Assembly: GCA_965601455.1 (NCBI GenBank) | Contig: OZ271831.1 | Coordinates: forward strand, 806,001 to 870,000 | Origin: JANQEU01 sp965601455 | GTDB taxonomy: Bacteria > Bacteroidota > Bacteroidia > Cytophagales > Cyclobacteriaceae | Length of the DNA stretch: 64,000 nt | Direction: 5' to 3' | In this document: positions 1 through 10,706 of the stretch, piece by piece | Layout: the number at the start of each line of letters is the position of its first letter | Numbering within the stretch: the first letter of the stretch is position 1 | Notes under the pieces: model-generated | What the model was told of the DNA's origin: nothing | Databases searched by the model: none | The model's input: the letters and a program-made list of their open reading frames with translations, nothing else | Made by a program: the position numbers and the translations under genes

Positions 1-1
1 T

Positions 2-835
2 CTTCTATATCATAAACCGGATAAGCTGATACTGGTTGATTTTGGTGGATTCAACTTACGGATTGCGAAATTTGCCTATGAAAACAGTATTCCTGTATTC
101 TATTATATTCCTCCGAAAACATGGGCCTGGAATGGATCAAGGAACAGGAAGTTAGCAAAGTACTGTCAGTCTGTTCTGTGTATACTCCCTTTTGAAGAAC
201 CATATTTTCGAAAGTCTGGAGTCAATGCATTCTACGTTGGTAATCCTACTTTGGAAAAGTTAAGCAAATATCAACGTGAAAGTGAACAAACACATAGTAT
301 TGGATTTTTTCCGGGTAGTAGGGTACAGGAAATTAGAAAAACGATGCCTGTGTTGAATGAAATAGCTAGAAATAGCAAATACAGTTTTCAGGTCGCGGCA
401 ATTTCAGCATTGAATCCGGAGCTTTATGACTCTAATGGACTAACAAATGTTGAATTGGTTTTTGATCGCCCGGATGAAGTCCTCTTCAACTCTCAATGTG
501 CGGTAATAACATCAGGTACAGCATCGTTAGAGGCTTCCGTGGTTGGAGTTCCACACGTTGTCATATACAAAACCAATGTTTTATCATATTGGCTAGCTAG
601 CCTGATGATAAAGGTTAAGTACATTAGCCTGGTTAACCTTATTCTTAATCGTAGGGTGGTATCTGAACTGATACAACACGAAGCTAAATCAGTTAGGATT
701 TTGGAAGTTCTTAGAAATCTGATTGAAGATGAAGTTCAGACGGAAAGCATGAAGGAGGAATTCCGAAAGCTTAGAAAGGAACTAGGTACAAAAAAGGCCT
801 CTGAGGAGGCCGCACGAATAATTATTGAGAATTAA
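2..835 (+). CDS. lpxB: Lipid-A-disaccharide synthase, 5' end outside the window
   Basis: This is the C-terminal 277 residues of LpxB, the GT19 enzyme that joins UDP-diacylglucosamine to lipid X to form the lipid A disaccharide at the inner membrane. The frame is open from base 2, so the gene begins upstream of the window. Visible family signatures are VDFGGFNLRIAK near the left edge, FYYIPPKTWAWNGSR, ILPFEEPYF, YVGNP, FFPGSRVQEI and the nucleotide-sugar site SGTASLEASVVGVPHVVIYK. The end overlaps the convergent clpX stop by 4 bp. The gene implies a lipid A outer membrane. Identification is secure; the true start cannot be seen. Confidence 0.95.
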   Translation, partial: LLYHKPDKLILVDFGGFNLRIAKFAYENSIPVFYYIPPKTWAWNGSRNRKLAKYCQSVLCILPFEEPYFRKSGVNAFYVGNPTLEKLSKYQRESEQTHSIGFFPGSRVQEIRKTMPVLNEIARNSKYSFQVAAISALNPELYDSNGLTNVELVFDRPDEVLFNSQCAVITSGTASLEASVVGVPHVVIYKTNVLSYWLASLMIKVKYISLVNLILNRRVVSELIQHEAKSVRILEVLRNLIEDEVQTESMKEEFRKLRKELGTKKASEEAARIIIEN

Positions 836-2058
836 GCTGCTTTAAGCTTATTGAACTTTGATTTCTCAAACTTCTCTCTTGCGTATTCTTTTGTAAGATG
901 GATTTCCTTCAGACTTTCGCTGGACGGTGTCTCAAACATAGCATCGGTCATGATTGCCTCAAAAATTGATCTCAGTCCTCGTGCACCTAACTTGAATTCC
1001 ATGGCTTTTGAAACAATATAATCGAGGGCGTTATCGTCAACAAGGAGATTAACATTCTCCATATCAAACAGCTTTTGGTACTGTTTCAAGAGCGCATTTT
1101 TCGGTTCCTTAAGAATCTTCTTAAGTGCCTCTTCATTAAGTGGGTCAAGGTGAGTCAGTACAGGCATTCGTCCAATAAGCTCAGGTATCAGACCAAAGGT
1201 TTTAAGGTCAAGAGCTGTTACATATTGCAGGAGATTGTTTTTGTCCAATTGTTTCTCGTGCTCGTCCTTGTTTGCAAAACCTATCGGTCGAGTAGTAAGT
1301 CGATTTGCGATATGTCTCTCTATTCCATCAAATGCTCCCCCGCAGATGAACAGTATATTTTCCGTGTTCACCGTTATCATTTTTTGATCGGGATGTTTTC
1401 TACCTCCTTGTGGCGGGACATTTACTGAAGTTCCTTCCAATAATTTCAGTAAAGCTTGTTGAACACCCTCTCCAGAAACATCCCGGGTAATACTAGGATT
1501 GTCTGACTTACGAGCGATTTTGTCTAGCTCGTCAATGTAAACAATACCTCTTTCTGCCTGGTCTACTTCATAATTTGCAGCCTGTAACAGCCGTGTGAGA
1601 ATACTCTCAACATCTTCACCAACATATCCGGCCTCCGTTAAGACAGTTGCATCGGCTATACAAAATGGAACTTGGAGGATCTTTGCCAGGGTTCTGGCGA
1701 GATACGTCTTTCCTGTTCCGGTCTGCCCGACCATTACTATGTTGGATTTTTCGATTACAACCTCCTCGTCTAATCGATTCTGCATTAGACGCTTATAATG
1801 GTTGTATACGGCTACCGAAATGTATTTCTTAGCTTCATCCTGACCAATAACAAACTCATCAAGATGCCGTTTCATATCAGCTGGTTTGATGAGTTTGAAA
1901 TTGGGTGTTTCAGGATCGTTTTTGGTCTTCAGCTCCTCATTAAGGATCTGTTGAGCCTGGGCAATACACTTGTCGCATATGTGCGCATGGATACCGGATA
2001 TCATCAAATCAACATCCTTTTTGTTTCTACCGCAAAAACTACAAGTGACTTGTGCCAT
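832..2058 (-). CDS. clpX: ATP-dependent protease ATPase subunit ClpX
   Basis: ClpX is the AAA+ unfoldase that feeds substrates into the ClpP chamber in the cytoplasm. The 408-residue protein has the N-terminal zinc-binding domain (C6, C9, C28, C31), Walker A GQTGTGKT at 111-118, the GYVG pore loop at 144-147, Walker B VYIDE with D176 and E177, the RKH pore loop at 220-222 and a C-terminal sensor-2 GAR motif. Length and domain order are normal. It starts 5 bp after clpP, so the two are very probably cotranscribed in the classical tig-clpP-clpX order. No anomalies seen. Confidence 0.98.
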   Translation of the reverse strand: MAQVTCSFCGRNKKDVDLMISGIHAHICDKCIAQAQQILNEELKTKNDPETPNFKLIKPADMKRHLDEFVIGQDEAKKYISVAVYNHYKRLMQNRLDEEVVIEKSNIVMVGQTGTGKTYLARTLAKILQVPFCIADATVLTEAGYVGEDVESILTRLLQAANYEVDQAERGIVYIDELDKIARKSDNPSITRDVSGEGVQQALLKLLEGTSVNVPPQGGRKHPDQKMITVNTENILFICGGAFDGIERHIANRLTTRPIGFANKDEHEKQLDKNNLLQYVTALDLKTFGLIPELIGRMPVLTHLDPLNEEALKKILKEPKNALLKQYQKLFDMENVNLLVDDNALDYIVSKAMEFKLGARGLRSIFEAIMTDAMFETPSSESLKEIHLTKEYAREKFEKSKFNKLKAA

Positions 2059-2063
2059 AATGT

Positions 2064-2732
2064 TTACTTCCTTTCTAAAACTTCGTCGATCAAACCGTAT
2101 TCCTTGGCTTCAGTCGCTCTCATCCAATAATCGCGGTCGGAGTCCTTTTCAATTTGATCGTATTTTTTTCCTGAATGCTTTGCAAGAATGGAGTAAAGAT
2201 CTTTACGCAATTCTTGCATTTGCTTTAGAGTTATTTCCATGTCCCTGGACTGGCCCTGCATTCCACCACTAGGTTGGTGGATCATTATTCGGGCATGCGG
2301 AAGTGCTGAACGTTTGTTTTCGGCTCCTCCGGCTAGCAATACAGCTCCCATAGATGCTGCCATTCCTGTACAGATTGTTGCCACATCCGGTCCGACGTAT
2401 TGCATGGTATCATACATTCCAAGACCTGCATAAACGGAGCCACCGGGGCTGTTCACATACAAAAGAATGTCTTTCTTCGAATCAACAGATTCCAAGAATA
2501 ATAACTGCGCAGTGATAATATTCGCGATATTCTCTTCGACCTGCATGCCAAGAAAAATTATTCTGTCCATGATCAGCCTGGAAAATACGTCTATCTCTCT
2601 AAAATTTGTTGGTCTTTCCTCAATAACCGCACGGGTCATATTTTCTACGGTTTCCGTGTACTTATCAAACGTTAAACCGTTGATTCCCTGCCCTTTAACG
2701 GCGAATTTTCGGAATTCTGATTTATCAATCAT
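2064..2732 (-). CDS. clpP: ATP-dependent Clp protease proteolytic subunit ClpP
   Basis: ClpP is the serine protease that forms the tetradecameric degradation chamber. The catalytic triad is S127 in GMAASMGA, H152 in MIHQPSGG and D201 in SDRDYWM, with the same 49-residue His-Asp spacing as in E. coli ClpP. The 222-residue length is slightly above average because of an N-terminal extension of about 30 residues that would be a propeptide or adaptor region. The gene lies 79 bp downstream of tig and 5 bp upstream of clpX on the same strand, consistent with one operon. Confidence 0.98.
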   Translation of the reverse strand: MIDKSEFRKFAVKGQGINGLTFDKYTETVENMTRAVIEERPTNFREIDVFSRLIMDRIIFLGMQVEENIANIITAQLLFLESVDSKKDILLYVNSPGGSVYAGLGMYDTMQYVGPDVATICTGMAASMGAVLLAGGAENKRSALPHARIMIHQPSGGMQGQSRDMEITLKQMQELRKDLYSILAKHSGKKYDQIEKDSDRDYWMRATEAKEYGLIDEVLERK

Positions 2733-2811
2733 TGGTAATAAACTATAGTAAAGTTAAATAAAAAAGTGAGGTGGATGGACGTAATATAAACGGTTTATCC
2801 AAGAACTAGGT

Positions 2812-4134
2812 TCATATCATTTTCCTAAACTCGTCCAGTGTCACCGACTTCTCTTTAACGGTAATATTCTCTTTGAGATACGCGAATACCTTATTATCCA
2901 TTACCATGTTGAAAGTTTTCATATAGTTATTGCCATTTTCACCCTGCAAATAGTTATTCGCAAATGTGTCTAATTGATCTCCAAGCTGATCAGCTACGGC
3001 GGCACCTCCAAACTGTTGAAGAATCAATTCTTTCGCCTGTGCTACCACTTCCGGATTTTCAACTTTCAATTCAGCGGACTTTGAAATGTGGTTCCGAATT
3101 AAGGACCATTTCAATTCGTCAGCATACTGTCCAAATTCGTTATCAATGGACTCTTGAGTGATATTTTCATTGGTTTTCTGTAACCATTTTTTGAGAAATT
3201 CTTCAGGAAGTTTGATTTTCAACTTACCAACAAGTGCTTCTCTTACCTTGAAATCAAAATATTGATCAGTTTCCTTTTGGTAGTTCACGCTGATGGTTTC
3301 TTCAACCTTTTTCATGAACTCTTCTTCGGATTTCACAGAATCTTTACCGAAGGTTTTATCAAACAATTCTTGATTGATTTCAGCCGGTGCGGTTCTGTTA
3401 ATGCCTTTTAACTTGAAACTTAGTTTTCCCTTGCTCGATTTAAGATCCTCTTTTGTCAGGCGGCTAATGCGCTCGAAATAGGTTTTATCAGTGAAAGCTT
3501 TATTCACATCGATATCCATGGATTCATCGGTTTTCTTACCGATAATTTTCTTTTTGCTTCCCTTGTCTAGCTCAGCTACATCAATGGAGATCTCCTGGTT
3601 TATACTATCATCCGTCGATGATAAGGATCCGTAAACCGTATCTTCTTCACCCACTTCCTCAGGAGTTAGGGGTTCTCCAAACTGTTTCCGAAGATTGTTG
3701 ATGGTTTCATCCATTACCTTCTTGTCTATGGTAATAGCATTGTAATCGACTTTGATCTTCTTATCTATTTTAATATCAAAATCTTCAGCATAGCCGATGG
3801 TATAGAGAAATTCGAAATCTTTTTGGTTTTCCCAATCAATTGATTGTTGATCATCGCTAGGAAGTGGTTCACCCAGAAATTGGATATCATTTTCGCGGAG
3901 AACTTTATTCAGTTCCTCCGATAGGATGGAGTTTATTTCATCGATCAAAAATGAATTTCCGTACATCTGTTTTATCAAGCCCGGTGGCACTTTTCCTGGC
4001 CGAAAACCTTTAATGGTTGCCTTTTTGCTGTAATCCTTGATTTTTTGATTTACACGGGGTTGATAATCATCCTCCTTTAGCTTAATTTTAATTAGTGCTT
4101 CGGAGTTTTCGATTTTGTCGATAATAGTATCCAA
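2812..4134 (-). CDS. tig: Trigger factor, ribosome-associated chaperone
   Basis: Trigger factor binds the ribosomal exit tunnel and shields nascent chains. The ribosome-docking signature GFRPGKVP lies at residues 43-50 of 440. The central part, where the FKBP-type prolyl isomerase domain sits in E. coli, is divergent and I cannot recognise the isomerase active-site residues. The C-terminal half is helical and resembles the SurA-like chaperone arms. The start chosen is TTG followed by an aspartate codon, because family members begin at this point and no ATG lies nearby. It is the first gene of the tig-clpP-clpX group and is preceded by the terminator of tRNA-Leu. Confidence 0.92.
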   Translation of the reverse strand: MDTIIDKIENSEALIKIKLKEDDYQPRVNQKIKDYSKKATIKGFRPGKVPPGLIKQMYGNSFLIDEINSILSEELNKVLRENDIQFLGEPLPSDDQQSIDWENQKDFEFLYTIGYAEDFDIKIDKKIKVDYNAITIDKKVMDETINNLRKQFGEPLTPEEVGEEDTVYGSLSSTDDSINQEISIDVAELDKGSKKKIIGKKTDESMDIDVNKAFTDKTYFERISRLTKEDLKSSKGKLSFKLKGINRTAPAEINQELFDKTFGKDSVKSEEEFMKKVEETISVNYQKETDQYFDFKVREALVGKLKIKLPEEFLKKWLQKTNENITQESIDNEFGQYADELKWSLIRNHISKSAELKVENPEVVAQAKELILQQFGGAAVADQLGDQLDTFANNYLQGENGNNYMKTFNMVMDNKVFAYLKENITVKEKSVTLDEFRKMI

Positions 4135-4161
4135 AGTAGTAAGGTTTAAGGTTTTTAAACT

Positions 4162-4203
4162 AAAAACCCTCTTATGTCAGTTTTTGCATAAGAGGGTTCT
4201 TTT
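4162..4203 (-). terminator. Intrinsic terminator after tRNA-Leu
   Basis: A perfect 12-bp inverted repeat (AACCCTCTTATG / CATAAGAGGGTT, arms 4165-4176 and 4187-4198, 10-nt loop) is followed on the minus strand by TTTTAGTTT. It lies just downstream of tRNA-Leu and upstream of tig, so it should end the tRNA transcript. The plus-strand reading also has a short T run, so it could act in both directions. Confidence 0.8.
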
Positions 4204-4207
4204 TCGT

Positions 4208-4288
4208 GCGGATGAAGGGACTCGAACCCCCATGCCTCGCGGCGCTAGATCCTAAGTCTAGTGCGTCTACCAATTTCGCCACATCCGC
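4208..4288 (-). tRNA. tRNA-Leu (anticodon UAG)
   Basis: Read on the minus strand, an 81-nt class II tRNA begins GCGGATG and ends CATCCGC, giving a complete 7-bp acceptor stem. The anticodon arm is CTAGA-CTTAGGA-TCTAG with anticodon TAG, the D-loop contains TGGTAGACGC, and the T-arm contains GGTTCGAGTCC. The variable arm is long, as expected for leucine. CCA is not encoded. Confidence 0.96.
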
Positions 4289-4426
4289 TGCTACTATGCA
4301 GTAGGTGAAATCAAGGTGGATTCAACACTTGGGCACCCGGTACAGGTGTTAAAGTACCTAATGCCACAAATCTGGTCCAGCCGTTGATGGCTCACCTGCA
4401 AATTGGTCGGCAAAGTTAAGTATTTT

Positions 4427-4459
4427 TTTGTTTGACAAACAATATGTGATGTATTTTAA
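4427..4459 (+). promoter_or_regulatory. Possible Bacteroidota sigma-A promoter of the rel/spoT gene
   Basis: TTTG at 4431-4434 is followed after 17 bp by TATTTTAA at 4452-4459; a second TTTG at 4427-4430 gives a 21-bp spacer. This resembles the TTTG / TAnnTTTG Bacteroidota promoter but the downstream box is imperfect. It ends 6 bp before the start codon, implying a very short leader. Confidence 0.35.
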
Positions 4460-4465
4460 TCTCGT

Positions 4466-6676
4466 ATGATCGAGGTAGAATTAGAGGAAGAAAAAAAAGA
4501 GATCATTCGTCGCTATCGAAGGCTACTTCGGCATGCCAAACCTTTCATGAAGGATGGGGATGCAAAAATTATAAAAAAGGCATTCAATACTTCGATGGAG
4601 GCCCATGAGGGTGTAAGGAGAAAATCCGGAGAACCATACATATATCATCCGATTGAAGTAGCTATGATCTGTATTGATGAGATCGGCTTAGGGACTACTT
4701 CCATCGTTTCCGCTTTACTACATGATGTTGTCGAGGATACGGAGATAACACTTTCTGATATCGATTACTTATTTGGTAAGAAAGTAGCAAAAATTATTGA
4801 CGGGCTTACCAAGATTAGTGGAGTCTTTGAACAGGGGTCTTCCCAGCAGGCGGAAAACTTCCGAAAGATGCTGCTAACGCTGAGCGAAGATGTTCGTGTT
4901 ATACTGATCAAGTTGGCCGACCGCCTGCACAACATGAGGACACTAGACAGTATGCCAAGGGAGAAGCAACTGAAGATCGCCTCGGAAACAGCTTACATCT
5001 ACGCTCCGTTGGCTCACCGATTGGGATTATATGCCATGAAATCCGAATTGGAAGACCTTTACCTGAAGTTCACCGATACAAAAGTTTACAAGGAAATTCA
5101 CTCGAAAATTGATACCACAAGGGATGCAAGAAACAAATTCATTCGCCAATTCATAAAACCACTGAAACCTGAGCTGGATAAGCTCGGTGTGTCATATGAG
5201 ATAAAAGGACGACCTAAATCAATCCATTCAATATGGAATAAGATGAAAAAGCAGGATGTTCCTTTTGAGGAAGTCTACGATTTATTTGCGATTCGGATAA
5301 TCATCGATTCCGAGTTCTTGAAAGAGAAAGCCAACTGCTGGCAGGTGTACTCTATTGTGACCGACCAGTATCAGCCCAATCCTGATCGCCTCCGGGATTG
5401 GATAAGCTTACCCAAAGCCAATGGCTATGAATCACTTCATACTACAGTAATGAGCGACAAAGGTCAATGGGTTGAGGTCCAAATACGCACACGAAGAATG
5501 GATGAAATTGCTGAGAAAGGATATGCTGCGCATTGGAAGTACAAGGATGAGGAAAAGAAGAAAGAAGACCAGGGACTGGAAATGTGGATTTCAAAAGTTC
5601 GGGAAATGCTTGAACAAAGCGACATGTCGGCAATTGAGTTTGTAGACGACTTCAGATCAAACTTGTACTCAGATGAGGTCTTTACATTTACTCCAAAAGG
5701 AGACCTGATTACTCTTCCACATGGAGCTACGGCTCTCGATTTCGCTTTCGATATTCATACCGAAGTAGGAGCGCAATGTATTGGTGCCAAAGTCAATCAA
5801 AAACTAGTTCCTTTAAGTCATACCCTGAAAAATGGCGATCAGGTGGAGATATTGACTTCGAAGAAACAACGTCCTAATGAAGATTGGCTTAAAATAGTTG
5901 TATCATCCAAGGCCAGATCCAAAATTAAGGACAGCCTTAAAGAGGAGAAGAAATCATTCGCGGCTCAGGGAAAGGAAATTGTAATGCGAAAACTCAAGCA
6001 GATGAAATTGGAGTTTTCACAAGAGGTGTTGGAGCAGTTAGTAACCTACTTCAAAGCCAAAACGCCAACAGATCTTCTCTACATGATCGGAAAAGGTCAG
6101 ATCGACCACCAGGAAATCAAGAAATTCCGGGAGGAGGAAAAAAGCAATTTTGGTTCAGCAATCCGAAACATAGTCCCAAAAGTTTTTAAACCGAAGGAAA
6201 AGGAAAGATCGGATGATGAAATTCGGGATGTTCTCGTGATTGGTGACGGATTGGATTATGTGGATTACAAACTTGCAAAATGCTGTAATCCAATTCCTGG
6301 TGATGAGGTGTTCGCTTTTTTGACAATTAACGACGGTATCAAAGTCCATCGATCAAATTGTCCAAATGCTACAGAATTACTTTCCAATTATGGATACCGT
6401 GTGATGTCAGCCAGATGGACTTCCAGGCAGGAAAGTGGCTTTCTGGCTGAGGTCAAAATTGAAGGTACGGATAGAATTGGAATTGTAAGTGATGTATCAG
6501 CTGTAATATCCAGTGAATTAAAGGTGAATATTCGTAGTCTGAATATTGATACGAAAGATGGGATTTTTATTGGTGAAATCCAGCTCTATATAAGTGATAC
6601 TAAGCACTTGGATGAGTTGATTCATAAGTTGGAAAAGATCGAAGGAGTAGTATCTGTTGTACGTTTCAATCATTAA
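4466..6676 (+). CDS. Bifunctional (p)ppGpp synthetase/hydrolase, RelA/SpoT family
   Basis: This enzyme makes and degrades the alarmone (p)ppGpp, controlling the stringent response. The hydrolase HD domain is intact (H61, H86-D87, ED at 90-91), so it is not a synthetase-only RelA. The synthetase domain spans about 240-360 with GRPKSIHSIWNKM, the YESLHTTV loop and EVQIRTRRMDEIAEKG. A TGS domain starts near 404 (VFTFTPKGDLITLPHGA), a zinc-finger-like region with CCNPIPGD follows, and a C-terminal ACT domain starts near 659. At 736 residues it is full length. It lies 30 bp upstream of a fur-family gene that has its own promoter. Confidence 0.96.
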   Translation: MIEVELEEEKKEIIRRYRRLLRHAKPFMKDGDAKIIKKAFNTSMEAHEGVRRKSGEPYIYHPIEVAMICIDEIGLGTTSIVSALLHDVVEDTEITLSDIDYLFGKKVAKIIDGLTKISGVFEQGSSQQAENFRKMLLTLSEDVRVILIKLADRLHNMRTLDSMPREKQLKIASETAYIYAPLAHRLGLYAMKSELEDLYLKFTDTKVYKEIHSKIDTTRDARNKFIRQFIKPLKPELDKLGVSYEIKGRPKSIHSIWNKMKKQDVPFEEVYDLFAIRIIIDSEFLKEKANCWQVYSIVTDQYQPNPDRLRDWISLPKANGYESLHTTVMSDKGQWVEVQIRTRRMDEIAEKGYAAHWKYKDEEKKKEDQGLEMWISKVREMLEQSDMSAIEFVDDFRSNLYSDEVFTFTPKGDLITLPHGATALDFAFDIHTEVGAQCIGAKVNQKLVPLSHTLKNGDQVEILTSKKQRPNEDWLKIVVSSKARSKIKDSLKEEKKSFAAQGKEIVMRKLKQMKLEFSQEVLEQLVTYFKAKTPTDLLYMIGKGQIDHQEIKKFREEEKSNFGSAIRNIVPKVFKPKEKERSDDEIRDVLVIGDGLDYVDYKLAKCCNPIPGDEVFAFLTINDGIKVHRSNCPNATELLSNYGYRVMSARWTSRQESGFLAEVKIEGTDRIGIVSDVSAVISSELKVNIRSLNIDTKDGIFIGEIQLYISDTKHLDELIHKLEKIEGVVSVVRFNH

Positions 6677-6691
6677 TTATTTAGTCTGATC

Positions 6692-6699
6692 TATCTTTG
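6692..6699 (+). promoter_or_regulatory. Bacteroidota -7 promoter box of the fur-family gene
   Basis: TATCTTTG matches TAnnTTTG exactly and is followed by CGTCGAG and then ATG at 6707. With initiation about 5-7 bp after the box, the transcript would start at or within a few bases of the start codon, so the mRNA may be leaderless. A clear -33 TTTG is not visible. The identical sequence TATCTTTGCGTC occurs at the rRNA promoter (8852). Confidence 0.6.
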
Positions 6700-6706
6700 C
6701 GTCGAG

Positions 6707-7171
6707 ATGGTAGATACAAAAACGGTATTTGAGGAGGTAAGCAAGATTTTTACCACTTTTTTGGAGAAGAAATCTCTTAGAAAAACACCAGAACGTTTTG
6801 CAATTCTGGAGGAGATATATTCAAGAACCGGTCATTTTGATGTCGAGACTCTCTTTGTTAGCATGAAGGACAAAAACTATCGTGTTAGCCGTGCGACTGT
6901 TTACAACACACTTGATCTGCTAGTGGAATGTGATCTGGTTACCAAGCACCAGTTCGACCAAAACCAGGCTCAATATGAAAAGGCTTATGGCTACAGGCAG
7001 CACGATCATGTTATTTGTATGGATTGCAATATGGTGAAGGAGTTCTGTGATCCCAGAATTCAGAATATACAGAATACCGTAGGCGAGTTGCTCGAATTCG
7101 AAGTAATGCATCACTCCCTTGTTTTTTATGCAAATTGCGTAAGGGAAAATTGCCCCAATAAAAAGAAATAG
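6707..7171 (+). CDS. Fur-family metal-responsive transcriptional regulator
   Basis: The 154-residue protein has the Fur-family architecture: an N-terminal winged helix with recognition region SRATVYNTLDLLVECDLV (61-78) and a C-terminal dimerisation and metal-binding domain. Metal ligands include H99 and H101 in the HDHVICMDC segment, the structural zinc cysteines C104/C107 and C144/C149, and H135/H136. Family members repress iron uptake, zinc uptake or peroxide-stress genes; the sequence alone does not say which metal is sensed. It stands 8 bp upstream of a STAS-domain gene, and together with purA forms a compact co-oriented trio. Confidence 0.9.
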   Translation: MVDTKTVFEEVSKIFTTFLEKKSLRKTPERFAILEEIYSRTGHFDVETLFVSMKDKNYRVSRATVYNTLDLLVECDLVTKHQFDQNQAQYEKAYGYRQHDHVICMDCNMVKEFCDPRIQNIQNTVGELLEFEVMHHSLVFYANCVRENCPNKKK

Positions 7172-7179
7172 TTCAAAAA

Positions 7180-7527
7180 ATGATTTACGAACACAAAGTT
7201 GAAGGCAATGTCCTTCACTTGATTTTTTCTGGTGACCTAATTGGTGAAAATAAAGGTCCAGAGCTTGTAGAACTGATCAAAAATTTAATGGCGGAAGGAG
7301 TTAAATATTGCATAGCCGATATTTCTGCTGTCCGATACATCAATAGTAGTGGGATCGGAGTTTTGATAACGGTGTTGACAAAATTCAGAAACAAGGGAGG
7401 TGAATTATATATCGTGAACCCCTCGGAGCACGTTAAAAAGCTGCTGATCATCACTAAGTTATTAGCGATATTCAACGTGGTGAAAACCAAGGAAGAAGCC
7501 ACAGAAAAGATAACCGCAAAGCAATGA
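7180..7527 (+). CDS. STAS-domain protein, anti-sigma-factor-antagonist type
   Basis: A 115-residue single STAS domain of the SpoIIAA/RsbV type. The phosphorylation loop is YINSSGIG (S56/S57), the position at which anti-anti-sigma factors are phosphorylated by kinases such as SpoIIAB/RsbW and dephosphorylated by SpoIIE/RsbU phosphatases. No kinase or sigma factor gene is adjacent; a SpoIIE-type phosphatase lies 23 kb away in this window (30297-31481). The stop overlaps the purA start as ATGA, so translation is probably coupled. Its partners are unknown. Confidence 0.88.
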   Translation: MIYEHKVEGNVLHLIFSGDLIGENKGPELVELIKNLMAEGVKYCIADISAVRYINSSGIGVLITVLTKFRNKGGELYIVNPSEHVKKLLIITKLLAIFNVVKTKEEATEKITAKQ

Positions 7528-8801
7528 GTAAGGTTGATATTTTACTTGGCCTTCAATGGGGAGATGAGGGCAAGGGTAAGGTCGTTGATTTTCTGGCTCC
7601 TCAATACGACGTAGTAGCTCGATTTCAGGGTGGGCCCAATGCCGGACATACACTTGAATTTGAAGGCATAAAGCATGTACTGCATCAAATTCCTTCGGGA
7701 ATTTTTCATGAAGGAATATTAAATGTAATTGGGAATGGAGTCGTGTTGGATCCCATTACCTTCTCAAAAGAGATTGATCAACTGGGTAAATTTAATCTCA
7801 AACTAACCGATTCTCTGGTCATTTCCACAAGGGCTCAAATGATTGTCCCAACCCACAGACTACTTGATGAAGCTCAAGAAATATCCAAGGGGGAGAAGAA
7901 AATTGGTTCTACACTTAGAGGTATCGGGCCGACTTATCAAGATAAAATGGCTCGGGTTGGCTTAAGGATTGGAGATATCCTGTCTCCGGATTTCAATGAG
8001 AGGTATGAAAAACTAAAAGAAAGGCATTTTAGAGCTTTGGATAACCTGCAATTTGATTACGCAGATCGAATGCCCGAATTAGATGAACAGTTTTTCAAAG
8101 CAGTTGAAGTACTAAAGAGTTTCCGAATTGTTAATACGGAGTATTTGGTCAACGAGAAACTGAATCAAGGTAAAAAGGTGCTAGCCGAAGGAGCTCAGGG
8201 TTCCTTGCTTGATATTGATTTCGGAAGTTATCCGTATGTAACAAGTTCAAATACAATTTCAGCAGGTGCATGTTCCGGTTTAGGGGTAGCGCCTTCAAGG
8301 ATTGGTGAGGTTTATGGCATCTTCAAGGCGTACTGTACCCGCGTAGGAAGTGGTCCTTTTCCTACAGAACTTCACGGAGATGACGGTGAGGAGCTTAGGA
8401 AAATTGGTCACGAATTTGGAGCGACTACCGGTAGGCCACGTAGATGTGGCTGGCTGGATATCCCCGCTCTTAATTACGCTACCATGCTGAATGGAGTGAC
8501 TCAACTATTTATGATGAAAGTTGACGTGCTTTCAAACTTGTCTGAGATCAAGCTTTGTGAAAAGTATAAGATCGGAGGTGAGATGACCAGGGAGTTTCCG
8601 GTTAATATCGATGATAACTTGGTTCCCAGCTGGAAAACTTTCGGAAGCTGGTCAGGCAATTCCTTTAAAAACTACAGTGAATTGCCCCAGCAATTGTCAG
8701 ATTACATAGCCTATATAGAAGATCAGCTAAATGTACCTATAAACCTTATATCATTTGGACCGGATCGGGTACAGACGTTGATGAAAGAAAAAATATTCTA
8801 G
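7524..8801 (+). CDS. purA: Adenylosuccinate synthetase
   Basis: PurA condenses IMP with aspartate using GTP, the first committed step from IMP to AMP. The 425-residue protein has the P-loop-like GDEGKGK at 13-19 with catalytic D14, GPNAGHTL with catalytic H42, the IMP-loop segments STLRGIGPTYQDK and GAQGSLLDIDFGSYPYVTSSN, and TTGRPRRCGWLD. Length and motifs are normal. The start overlaps the preceding STAS gene by 4 bp (ATGA). Confidence 0.98.
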   Translation: MSKVDILLGLQWGDEGKGKVVDFLAPQYDVVARFQGGPNAGHTLEFEGIKHVLHQIPSGIFHEGILNVIGNGVVLDPITFSKEIDQLGKFNLKLTDSLVISTRAQMIVPTHRLLDEAQEISKGEKKIGSTLRGIGPTYQDKMARVGLRIGDILSPDFNERYEKLKERHFRALDNLQFDYADRMPELDEQFFKAVEVLKSFRIVNTEYLVNEKLNQGKKVLAEGAQGSLLDIDFGSYPYVTSSNTISAGACSGLGVAPSRIGEVYGIFKAYCTRVGSGPFPTELHGDDGEELRKIGHEFGATTGRPRRCGWLDIPALNYATMLNGVTQLFMMKVDVLSNLSEIKLCEKYKIGGEMTREFPVNIDDNLVPSWKTFGSWSGNSFKNYSELPQQLSDYIAYIEDQLNVPINLISFGPDRVQTLMKEKIF

Positions 8802-8829
8802 GGATTAGATATTTTTTTTAGGCACACTA

Positions 8830-8859
8830 TTTCAATTGCTGATTATTAATATATCTTTG
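8830..8859 (+). promoter_or_regulatory. rRNA operon promoter
   Basis: TTTC at 8830-8833, an 18-bp spacer and TATCTTTG at 8852-8859 match the Bacteroidota promoter pattern TTTG-N18-21-TAnnTTTG with one difference in the upstream box. It lies after purA and about 230 bp before 16S. The region just upstream is A/T-rich (8808-8820), as expected for a strong promoter. Confidence 0.7.
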
Positions 8860-8864
8860 CGTCC

Positions 8865-9089
8865 GCTTTGAGGGGAATGAGTGCTGAGGGGCGCTTGATT
8901 TGTGAACTTGGGGCGGAACAAAACGGGGGATAAAGAGACCCTGATCTAGGGTAATGCGGAAGGTGTTACCGGAAAGTTCTTTGAACGGATGTTAAACAGG
9001 AAATGCAAGCTCCGTTGATATCTTTTGAGGTATTGACAGTAGTTAGGACAAACGAAACGTCTGCCTTCGGGTGGGCAATGATCTATAAA
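8865..9089 (+). other. 16S rRNA leader region
   Basis: About 225 bp between the inferred transcription start and mature 16S. No open reading frame with coding character is present. It is presumably the transcribed leader with processing and antitermination signals, but I could not identify a clean complementary partner in the 16S-23S spacer. Confidence 0.6.
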
Positions 9090-10608
<1,519 letters not shown>

Positions 10609-10706
10609 CTGGAGATCTTGACTACGTAGGAGTTTGTTTTCCTGACATCTGTTTGAGGGTATATCGGAAGGATGTACCAAAGGTATTGAGATGACCGGAT
10701 GGAATA

